Below, piece after piece: positions 1 to 5,816 of a stretch of 6,270 bases of DNA. The stretch covers positions 1 through 6,270 of the forward strand of contig DAOWGA010000136.1 of assembly GCA_030637665.1 (NCBI GenBank), read 5' to 3'. The stretch comes from Lysobacterales bacterium (lineage in GTDB: Bacteria; Pseudomonadota; Gammaproteobacteria; Xanthomonadales; SZUA-36). Position numbers and translations under genes: made by a program. The notes below the pieces were generated by a model. It saw only the letters and a list, made by a program, of their open reading frames with translations, was not told where the DNA came from and did not search any database. Positions within the stretch are counted from its first letter, which is position 1; each line of letters begins with the position of its first letter.

Positions 1-47
1 AAATGCATTAAGCTCCAGAGTAAAACGCCAATTGCCAGTTTGGTCAT
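1..47 (-). CDS. possible 5' end of a divergent gene, NnrU-like N-terminus (partial)
   Basis: Reading the minus strand from an ATG at 47-45 gives 15 open codons, MTKLAIGVLLWSLMH, before the window ends. A short polar start followed by a hydrophobic, Leu-rich stretch with a Trp and a His is the look of a first membrane helix, and it resembles the N-termini I remember for NnrU-family inner-membrane proteins. A weak Shine-Dalgarno (ACAGG on the minus strand, about 8 nt before the ATG) is present. The gene would run divergently from the DUF4833 gene. With only 15 codons, chance cannot be excluded, and the family name is a guess; sequence left of the window would settle it. Confidence 0.35.
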   Translation of the reverse strand, partial: MTKLAIGVLLWSLMH

Positions 48-78
48 GGGATTAACCTGTGTTCCAGACTTGATCCTC

Positions 79-106
79 AGTGTAAATGAAAAATGGGAAA
101 GGACAA
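79..106 (-). promoter_or_regulatory. weak candidate sigma70 promoter for the divergent minus-strand gene
   Basis: On the minus strand TTGTCC (plus coordinates 106-101, 4 of 6 to the -35 consensus) and TACACT (84-79, 4 of 6 to the -10 consensus) are 16 nt apart, about 32 nt ahead of the putative ATG at 47. Such matches are common by chance, so this is only a pointer. Confidence 0.2.
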
Positions 107-118
107 TAACATATAATC

Positions 119-160
119 AGGGCCTGTTAACACTTGCCAGGTCGCCGCGTTGCAGGCCCT
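119..160. repeat. 8-bp inverted repeat in the leader of the DUF4833 gene
   Basis: AGGGCCTG at 119-126 is exactly complementary to CAGGCCCT at 153-160, with a 26-nt intervening segment. A perfect TATAAT lies just left of it (112-117), but no acceptable -35 lies 16-18 nt before that. The right arm is followed by AAGTACAATTTTGTTT, which is T-rich but not a clean U-tract. It may be a 5' UTR hairpin, an operator, or a poor terminator of an upstream plus-strand transcript. The rest of the noncoding stretch 48-221 shows nothing I can name. Confidence 0.4.
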
Positions 161-209
161 AAGTACAATTTTGTTTATGAAATATTCCCTCGGACCGTTC
201 TGCATTCAA

Positions 210-215
210 AAGGAG
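210..215 (+). promoter_or_regulatory. Shine-Dalgarno site that fixes a TTG start at 222
   Basis: AAGGAG sits 6 nt before TTG at 222-224. This is the best ribosome binding site in the window, and it places the start directly before a signal peptide. The in-frame ATGs at 150 and 177 have no comparable site and would add a polar extension ahead of the signal peptide. Confidence 0.7.
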
Positions 216-221
216 CAAGGT

Positions 222-731
222 TTGCACAAGCTTGTCAGTTGCCTGATTTTCACCTTGATCTGTGCGCCAGCGTTGCTGCACGCTGAAACTCTGATCCGCC
301 AGGCCCTGTTCAAGATCGAGCGCAACAAGAACGCCAACATCGTTCAGTACGATGCTCAGATTGACCCGGACGGCAAGCTCCTCGAGAAGGAACCCATCGT
401 TGCCTACTGGGTTCGCCTGGCCGAACAAGGGCAGGTTGAGCAGCTCAGCTGGGTTCAGAAGACCTTCGCTTATGGTTTCGATGTTAAGCTCAAGCGCAAT
501 AAAGACACCGTGGAACTGGACATGAAGATCGATATCGCTCGTCCGATCAGCGTGCAGCGCGAAGGGGATGAGTACCGTGCCACGACCCGCATCGATGGGT
601 CAAACTCCTATATTGAAAAGCTCTTCATTCACGCCACGGGCAAGGGTATGTCAACCAGGGTTGATTACATCGAGTTGCACGGCAATGAGGTGAAAACCGG
701 GGACGAGCGTTACGAAAAGCTCGTACCCTAA
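222..731 (+). CDS. secreted DUF4833 domain-containing protein
   Basis: I choose the TTG start at 222 (169 aa) because of the AAGGAG 6 nt upstream and because the product then begins with a classic signal peptide: MHK, a hydrophobic core at residues 4-20, and probable cleavage after LLHA (residues 18-21). There is no lipobox Cys at the cleavage point, so a soluble periplasmic protein is likely. The mature part matches the DUF4833 pattern as I remember it: LFKIERNKNANIVQYD at residues 29-44, then EKEPIVAYWVR at 55-65, followed by alternating charged and hydrophobic stretches that look like beta strands to the end. The length is typical of a single domain. The function of the family is not established. 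It ends 17 nt before the glycosyltransferase gene, so the two are probably cotranscribed, which suggests an envelope role. An upstream in-frame ATG at 150 would give 193 aa but is less likely. Confidence 0.82.
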   Translation: MHKLVSCLIFTLICAPALLHAETLIRQALFKIERNKNANIVQYDAQIDPDGKLLEKEPIVAYWVRLAEQGQVEQLSWVQKTFAYGFDVKLKRNKDTVELDMKIDIARPISVQREGDEYRATTRIDGSNSYIEKLFIHATGKGMSTRVDYIELHGNEVKTGDERYEKLVP

Positions 732-748
732 CAACTGGTTTTGAATGG

Positions 749-1801
749 GTGGGTGAATCCTTGTCAGAAGTTCGGAAGAGTACTCACAAGCGCGTGCTGG
801 TCATTCGTATTGGCCGCCTTGGGGACACCATTCTGGCCACCCCGATCATCGAGGTATTGCAGCAGGCTCTTGGATTGGACGTCGCGATAGACTTTGTGGT
901 CAGTCCGGGCGCATCCAGTGCGCTTCTTGAGCTGGATCAGCGTATCAATGAAGTGTTCCCGCTTAATCGTCGCAAGTTACCCTGGCGATTGCACTCCGCG
1001 AAACGAGCGCTTCGAAAGCATTCCCGATCCAGGCCTTACGACCTGGTCGTCAACCTCGAATGTGGTACCGAGTGCGATGATTTCATTGAGTTTGTTCAGA
1101 CCAGGGAATTCTGTGGCCGGCCACTGGTTCAACCACGGCATATTCCCGGGCGGCATTGCGTGGATACGGAGAAGACCATTTATGCCGATCTGCTGGGGGC
1201 AGAGCTCGCTGCAGCGGCAGACCCTGCGCTGAAAATTAAACTGGATCCGGAGTTTCTGTCGTCAGCCGGAGAGGTGGATCATATCGTCCTCAATCCGGGC
1301 TTTTCCGGCGTGCAAAAGGGCGATTATCGCAGTCACAGGAGCTGGCCGATGGAACATTGGGCTGATTTGATTGGCATCATCAGGCAGCGTTCCGGCCTGG
1401 CTATTGCGATTAATGGCACGGAGGAAGAACGCGCATATTTTGAGCCCTTGCTTGCCTTACCCGGCGTGCAGTCACTGTTTGGCTCCCCTCTGCAGACGCT
1501 GATTCACGCTATTGTAAAAGCACAGTGCCTGGTTTCGGTCGACACCGGCACCATGCACCTGTCGACAGCACTTGGCACTCCCACCATTGCCCTGTTCGGG
1601 CCCACCATTCCGGAATTGACCGGGCCGTACTCCAGAAAGGTGCCTTGCAGGGTGCTCAAAAGTGGTATCGACTGTCAGCCGTGCTTTCGCACTGCTGAGC
1701 AAAAGCAATGCACGGTTAACCGCTGCATGCGGGTATTGAAACCAGACCAGGTATACGAAACTGTGGAGAGCGTAATCATCAGCGCAGGTCGAAGTCACTG
1801 A
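749..1801 (+). CDS. family 9 glycosyltransferase, heptosyltransferase-like
   Basis: The 350-aa product has the two-domain GT-B layout of ADP-heptose:LPS heptosyltransferases, which act at the cytoplasmic face of the inner membrane on the LPS core. Seen in the sequence: the N-terminal acceptor-domain motif VLVIRIGRLGDTILATP (residues 16-32); LNPG at 181-184 opening the nucleotide-sugar domain; a basic segment SHRSWPMEHWADLI (195-208); the signature VDTGTMHLSTALGTPTIALFGPT (264-286); and a C-terminal Cys cluster CQPCF...C...CM (309-327) common in this family. Length is normal. The GTG at 749 is the most upstream start in frame and has a poor ribosome binding site; TTG at 761 or GTG at 794 (residue 16) are alternatives, and both keep the motif. 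The exact acceptor (heptose I, II or III, or another glycan) cannot be read from sequence. Partner gene: the DUF4833 protein 17 nt upstream. Confidence 0.88.
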   Translation: MGESLSEVRKSTHKRVLVIRIGRLGDTILATPIIEVLQQALGLDVAIDFVVSPGASSALLELDQRINEVFPLNRRKLPWRLHSAKRALRKHSRSRPYDLVVNLECGTECDDFIEFVQTREFCGRPLVQPRHIPGRHCVDTEKTIYADLLGAELAAAADPALKIKLDPEFLSSAGEVDHIVLNPGFSGVQKGDYRSHRSWPMEHWADLIGIIRQRSGLAIAINGTEEERAYFEPLLALPGVQSLFGSPLQTLIHAIVKAQCLVSVDTGTMHLSTALGTPTIALFGPTIPELTGPYSRKVPCRVLKSGIDCQPCFRTAEQKQCTVNRCMRVLKPDQVYETVESVIISAGRSH

Positions 1802-1952
1802 TGCCGTGTCGAAAATTTGCATGAAGGCAGCCAAAATTTTACAGCCCGTGTTTTGATGAAAATTATAATCATTGCTTGATATTTGTTCATGGCTGCTGCA
1901 GGGCAGGGCATATTATGAAAACTTGCGGGCAGGCCGTTCAAGAGGTGTGTAA
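1802..1952 (+). promoter_or_regulatory. AT-rich spacer, probable promoter region of the carnitine-type operon
   Basis: This 151-nt gap separates two unrelated gene units, so it should hold the operon promoter. A perfect TATAAT at 1864-1869 lies inside the palindrome ATTATAAT (1862-1869), and TTTACA (5 of 6 to the -35 consensus) is at 1838-1843. The 20-nt spacing is longer than the preferred 17, which fits either an activator-dependent promoter or chance. TTGAT occurs at 1853-1857 and again at 1876-1880. No convincing terminator for the glycosyltransferase is visible. Confidence 0.3.
1941..1947 (+). promoter_or_regulatory. Shine-Dalgarno site of the BKACE gene
   Basis: AGAGGTG ends 5 nt before the ATG at 1953 and supports that start. 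The resulting N-terminus, [14 protein letters not shown], begins exactly at the first beta strand of the family fold. Confidence 0.6.
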
Positions 1953-2831
1953 ATGAATAGAGATGTCATTATTAGCTGTGCTGTGACCGGCGCAGCAGAT
2001 GCCTGGGACAGGCACCCAGACCTTCCCGTGACACCCGCGCAGATAGCACAAGCCGTGATTTCGGCCGCGAAGGCCGGTGCAGCGGTTGCCCACATCCACG
2101 TCCGCGATCCTGAAACCGGAAAAGGCTCCCGTGATGTCGAACTGTTCCGTCAGGTAGTGGAACGCGTGCGGGACAGCGATACCGATGTCATTATCAACCT
2201 GACTGCCGGCATGGGCGGCGCCTGGTTTCCGGGCGAAGAAGATCCGGCTTATCCCGGCCCCGGCACGGATATGATCGGGCCCGAGGAACGCCTGGCGCAT
2301 GTCGAAGCCTTGCGGCCCGAGATCTGTAGTCTGGATTGCGGCACGATGAACTTCGGTCATAACGAGATCTACATCAGCACGCCACAATACCTGTGGGACA
2401 TGGCCGGGATGATCCAGAGCTGGGGAGTAAAGCCGGAGCTGGAAGTATTCGACCTCGGCCAGATCTGGTTCGCCCGGCAGATGATCGAAGGGGGTTTGAT
2501 TGACAGCCCACCCCTGTTCCAACTTTGCATGGGTATTCCCTGGGGTGCGCCGCCGGACACCGAAAGCATGCTGGCTATGCGCAACGCACTTCCAGCGGAA
2601 GCCAACTGGGCCGGCTTTGCGATTGCACGCATGGAAATGCCCATGGTTGCACAAGCAGTGTTGCTGGGTGGCAATGTGCGCGTCGGGCTGGAAGACAATT
2701 TGTATTTATCCAAAGGTGTGCTGGCTTCCAACGCACAATTGGTGGAACTCGCAGTGGGGATCATCGAAAGCCTGGGTTCACGGGTCGTGGGCCCTGCACA
2801 GGCCCGCGAGCAACTCGGACTGAAGGCCTGA
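1953..2831 (+). CDS. cdhC: beta-keto acid cleavage enzyme (BKACE/DUF849), probable 3-dehydrocarnitine cleavage enzyme
   Basis: This 292-aa protein belongs to the BKACE family, TIM-barrel metal enzymes that condense a beta-keto acid with acetyl-CoA and split it into acetoacetate plus a new CoA ester. Visible family marks: [10 protein letters not shown] (residues 47-56), whose two His residues (47, 49) are zinc ligands in characterised members; NLTAGMGG (82-89); LDCGTMNFG (127-135); [10 protein letters not shown] (194-203); and [14 protein letters not shown] (242-255), where Glu247 is the expected third ligand. The segments [20 protein letters not shown] and [18 protein letters not shown] 163-176 agree closely with Pseudomonas CdhC as I remember it, which turns 3-dehydrocarnitine into betainyl-CoA. 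The neighbouring BCCT transporter supports a trimethylammonium substrate. It is the first gene of the operon; the transporter follows after 8 nt. The family call is very secure. The substrate is inferred, and other beta-keto acids such as 3-keto-5-aminohexanoate are handled by relatives. Confidence 0.9.
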   Translation: MNRDVIISCAVTGAADAWDRHPDLPVTPAQIAQAVISAAKAGAAVAHIHVRDPETGKGSRDVELFRQVVERVRDSDTDVIINLTAGMGGAWFPGEEDPAYPGPGTDMIGPEERLAHVEALRPEICSLDCGTMNFGHNEIYISTPQYLWDMAGMIQSWGVKPELEVFDLGQIWFARQMIEGGLIDSPPLFQLCMGIPWGAPPDTESMLAMRNALPAEANWAGFAIARMEMPMVAQAVLLGGNVRVGLEDNLYLSKGVLASNAQLVELAVGIIESLGSRVVGPAQAREQLGLKA

Positions 2832-2839
2832 TAGTCTTG

Positions 2840-4354
2840 ATGAAGGCACCCAAACTCGACCGGGTTCTTTTCTTTTCAGCGGTTGTTGTCGTACTGGCTG
2901 CCTGTATTCCACTGGGCATGATGGAGGAGCGCGCAGCGCCGGTTGTGTCGGACCTTTACAACTGGATTGCCTCAAACATGGGCGTGTTCTACCAGTGTTT
3001 CGCTATCGGCACCATGTTGTTTCTTGCCTGGCTGACCTTTGGGCGTTTTGGCCATATTCGCCTGGGTGGCGATAAACCGGATTTTTCCAATTTTTCGTGG
3101 GCGGGCATGCTGTTTTGTGCCGGCACCGGCGCATCACTACTGGTTTGGTCAGGCGTGGAGTGGGCGTTTTATTATGACTCCCCTCCATTTGGAGCCGAAC
3201 CCCGCTCAACGGAAGCTATTGAATGGGCTGCAGCCTATGGCCCGTTTCACTGGGGAGTAACCGCCTGGAGTTTCTACGCTCTGCCCACTATCGCCATCGC
3301 ATACTCTTTCTACGTCAAGAAGATTCCTCATCTACGCGCCAGCACATCCCTGCACGCCATCCTGGGGCGTTCGGGAGAAAACAGTATGATGGGCCGCCTG
3401 GTAGACCTGGCCGCCATGATTGCCTTACTGGGCGGGGCAGGCACTTCGCTGGGCGTAATTGCGCCCACGATCGCGGCGAGCCTGGCAGAACTTTTCGGCA
3501 TTGAAACGTCTTTTACGCTTGAACTGGGGGTGATGGTCGTTTGCATCGGGCTTTTTGCCATCAGCGTCTACATGGGAATTGAAAAGGGCATCAAGCGGCT
3601 CAGTGATCTCAATGTTTATCTTGCATTGGGGTTCCTGACTTTTATCCTGATCGCCGGCCCAACCCTGTTTATTGTGAAGACCAGCGTCAATACGGTCGGA
3701 TTCATGGCGGAGAATTTCATTCGCATGCTGACATGGACAGATCCCGTTGATAACGTGGGTTTTGTAGAATCATGGACCATTTTCTACTGGGCCTGGTGGA
3801 TTGCTTTTGCACTCCCTATCGGGATTTTCGTGACGCGTATTTCCCGCGGTAGAACAATTCGCCAGGTCGTGCTCTCCATGCTTCTTTTCGGCACCCTGGG
3901 CTGTTGGGTTTTCTACTTCATTCTTGGCAATTATTCGCTTTCACTTGAATTGGAAAGCGTTACCTCAGTGACAGAGAGCCTGGCGGAGAATGGGATGTAC
4001 ATTACCGTGGCCAATGTCATTTCGACCCTTCCACTGGGCGCACTGGCGCTGGCATGGTTCGCCCTGGTAAGCGTGATCTCTGTGGCTACGACTTATGATT
4101 CTGCATCCTATACGCTGGCTTCGACCGCAACCTGGGAATTGAAAGAGGGCAATGATCCCGCCCGCTGGCATCGCCTGTTCTGGGCAGCCGTGCTCGGCAT
4201 GTTGCCGATTTTCATGATGTACGTGGGGGGGCTTGACGTGATCCGCTCGGCGGTCCTGATCGCCTCCTTGCCTTTGTTGTTTGTTGGTGTCGCAATGGCC
4301 GTTTCATTACGTAAATCCTTAAGAGCTGATGAGTCAGGGCCCGAACATGAATGA
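2840..4354 (+). CDS. BCCT-family quaternary amine transporter (carnitine/betaine type)
   Basis: The product is an inner-membrane transporter of 504 aa, the same length as E. coli CaiT, with about 12 hydrophobic segments (roughly 9-28, 45-66, 87-110, 138-158, 190-212, 226-246, 258-280, 312-332, 342-364, 398-424, 445-463, 470-490). The BCCT signature WTIFYWAWW is at residues 312-320, followed by ISRGRTIRQ (334-342). SPPFGAEPRST (114-124) and YGPFHWG (133-139) recall CaiT. The third aromatic-box position after the paired Trp (319, 320) is Phe323, where BetP has Trp and CaiT Tyr. Asn258 stands where CaiT has the Arg262 that replaces sodium, and Thr417-Thr418 fit the BetP sodium-site region, so sodium-coupled uptake is more likely than antiport; these alignments are from memory. 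The ATG at 2840 is chosen because it opens just before the first helix; the frame is open further upstream, but that part is a shadow of the BKACE gene. Its ribosome site is weak, suggesting translational coupling. Confidence 0.9.
   Translation: MKAPKLDRVLFFSAVVVVLAACIPLGMMEERAAPVVSDLYNWIASNMGVFYQCFAIGTMLFLAWLTFGRFGHIRLGGDKPDFSNFSWAGMLFCAGTGASLLVWSGVEWAFYYDSPPFGAEPRSTEAIEWAAAYGPFHWGVTAWSFYALPTIAIAYSFYVKKIPHLRASTSLHAILGRSGENSMMGRLVDLAAMIALLGGAGTSLGVIAPTIAASLAELFGIETSFTLELGVMVVCIGLFAISVYMGIEKGIKRLSDLNVYLALGFLTFILIAGPTLFIVKTSVNTVGFMAENFIRMLTWTDPVDNVGFVESWTIFYWAWWIAFALPIGIFVTRISRGRTIRQVVLSMLLFGTLGCWVFYFILGNYSLSLELESVTSVTESLAENGMYITVANVISTLPLGALALAWFALVSVISVATTYDSASYTLASTATWELKEGNDPARWHRLFWAAVLGMLPIFMMYVGGLDVIRSAVLIASLPLLFVGVAMAVSLRKSLRADESGPEHE
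4336..4339 (+). promoter_or_regulatory. Shine-Dalgarno core favouring the amidase start at 4347
   Basis: AGGG lies 7 nt before ATG at 4347. The in-frame ATG at 4329 has only AAGAG at 3 nt, which is too close. The choice shortens the amidase by 6 residues (MSQGPN) and leaves an 8-nt overlap with the transporter gene. Confidence 0.5.
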
Positions 4355-5816
4355 AATCGCTTTTATGGACGCCACAGCGCAGGCCGGCCTGGTACGAAGC
4401 AAGGAAGTGTCGCCGGTAGAGCTGGTCGACGGTGCAATCGAACGGATTGAGCGGCTCAACCCCAGCCTCAACGCAGTCATTCACCCGCTGTACGAGCAGG
4501 CCCGGGAGGCTGCCAAATCACCAGCGACCGGTCCGTTTTCAGGTGTGCCCTTCCTGGTCAAGGATCTGGCCGCGGAATGCCAGGGTGCACCATTATCAGA
4601 CGGTTCCAGGTTCACAGCCGGGCGTTATGTTTCACCTGCCGACAGCGAACTGGTGCGGCGCTTCAAGGCGGCGGGGCTGCTTGTTCTTGGCAAGTCCAAT
4701 ACCTCGGAGTTCGGCTTGTTGCCGACAACCGAGCCGGAACGATTTGGCCCGACGCGCAATCCATGGGACATCAGCCGCGGCCCGGGTGGGTCAAGCGGGG
4801 GATCAGCCGCTGCAGTGGCATCAGGCATGGTGCCGGCGGGGCACGCCAGCGACGGTGGAGGCTCGATCCGTATTCCGGCCTCGTGCTGCGGGCTGGTTGG
4901 CCTCAAGCCGACGCGGGGGCGCAACTCACTGGCGCCTGGTATCGGTGACATTGCGGGCGGCATCATACACGAACATGTGGTCACGAGATCCGTGCGCGAC
5001 AGCGCGGCAATTCTCGATGCGACGTCCGGATCGATGCCGGGTGATCCTTATTTCCCATCCCGCCCGGAACGTCCATTCCTGGAAGAAACCAGGGAAGGCG
5101 CCTGGCGTGATGCCGGCCGCCTGAAGATTGGTTTTGGAACGGAGCCGCTGAACGGCGCCATCACCCACCCGGAATGCGTAGCTGCTGCCAGGTCTGCTGC
5201 TTTGCTTTGTGAAGAACTGGGGCACGATGTCGTGGAGGCTTCTCCGAGCGTGAACAGCGGCATGATGTTCAAGTCATTTGGCCAGGTAATGACCGCTTAC
5301 CTGGGCTGGAACATTGCCGCCTGGGAACGCCGCACCGGATATGTGCCGGCCGAAGTAGATTTCGAGGCTGTAACCTGGCGGATGTACCAGCACAGCAAGA
5401 AGCAGACCGGCGCAGATTATCTGCTGGCCTGGCAGGACTTGCACAAGTGCTGTCGCCAGTTTGCTGAATTTTTCTCTGAATACGACCTGTGGCTGTCTCC
5501 AACTCTTGCTCAGCCTCCGGTTCCGCTGGGTTATTTTGACTACAGCTACGAAACACGCATGCAGCACATTTCTCACCTGGGTGATTTCACCGGATTCACG
5601 CTGGTTTCCAATGCAAGCGGCCAGCCGGCCGTTTCACTGCCTTTGCACTGGACCCAAAATGGGGCAGGCGGCGGCTTACCGGTTGGCGTGCAGCTGACAG
5701 GGCGCTATGGTGACGAAGCCACATTGATTCGCCTGGCGGCGCAACTGGAGCAGGCCAGACCCTGGGCTCATCGCCGTCCTCCAGTCAGTGCAGTATCGCC
5801 CAGCGAGACAAAATGA
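4347..5816 (+). CDS. amidase-signature family hydrolase, NylA-like
   Basis: This 489-aa soluble enzyme hydrolyses a carboxamide or amide bond with a Ser-cisSer-Lys triad. All three residues are visible: Lys72 in PFLVKDL, Ser149 in GPGGSSGGS, and nucleophile Ser173 in DGGGSIRIP; the 24-residue gap between the two Ser is the family norm. The adjoining [13 protein letters not shown] (180-192) completes the signature. The N-terminus ([11 protein letters not shown], residues 8-18) and C-terminus (ARPWAHRRP) resemble NylA, the 6-aminohexanoate cyclic dimer hydrolase, as remembered. There is no GatB or GatC gene nearby and the context is catabolic, so it is not a tRNA amidotransferase subunit. No signal peptide is seen. 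Its position between a carnitine-type transporter and a CoA-transferase suggests an amide of a quaternary ammonium acid as substrate; an L-carnitine amidase has been described from Pseudomonas. The family is certain, the substrate unknown. Starting at 4329 is an alternative. Confidence 0.9.
   Translation: MNEIAFMDATAQAGLVRSKEVSPVELVDGAIERIERLNPSLNAVIHPLYEQAREAAKSPATGPFSGVPFLVKDLAAECQGAPLSDGSRFTAGRYVSPADSELVRRFKAAGLLVLGKSNTSEFGLLPTTEPERFGPTRNPWDISRGPGGSSGGSAAAVASGMVPAGHASDGGGSIRIPASCCGLVGLKPTRGRNSLAPGIGDIAGGIIHEHVVTRSVRDSAAILDATSGSMPGDPYFPSRPERPFLEETREGAWRDAGRLKIGFGTEPLNGAITHPECVAAARSAALLCEELGHDVVEASPSVNSGMMFKSFGQVMTAYLGWNIAAWERRTGYVPAEVDFEAVTWRMYQHSKKQTGADYLLAWQDLHKCCRQFAEFFSEYDLWLSPTLAQPPVPLGYFDYSYETRMQHISHLGDFTGFTLVSNASGQPAVSLPLHWTQNGAGGGLPVGVQLTGRYGDEATLIRLAAQLEQARPWAHRRPPVSAVSPSETK

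Noticed and set aside
112..117. Perfect TATAAT on the plus strand as promoter of the DUF4833 gene
   Set aside because: No -35-like hexamer occurs 16-18 nt upstream and there is no TGn extension, so a separate promoter call is not justified.
1812..1840. AAAATTT / AAATTTT inverted repeat after the glycosyltransferase stop
   Set aside because: The 7-bp stem is A/T only with a 15-nt loop and no U-tract after it, so it would not work as an intrinsic terminator.
1938..2654. 238-aa open frame on the minus strand
   Set aside because: It lies antisense to the BKACE gene, whose motifs, start site and family match are clear. The minus-strand translation shows no recognisable domain, so it is a codon-bias shadow.
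2525..2839. Upstream extension of the transporter frame
   Set aside because: This part is frame-shifted translation of the BKACE gene, low in hydrophobicity and unlike any BCCT N-terminus. The transporter begins naturally at ATG 2840.
4329..4346. Earlier ATG start for the amidase
   Set aside because: The AAGAG before it is only 3 nt away, and NylA-like proteins align better from the ATG at 4347, which has AGGG at 7 nt. It remains possible.
4432..5124. 230-aa plus-strand open frame inside the amidase
   Set aside because: It is rich in Arg, Ser, Pro and Cys without domain features, and it overlaps the catalytic core of the amidase in another frame.
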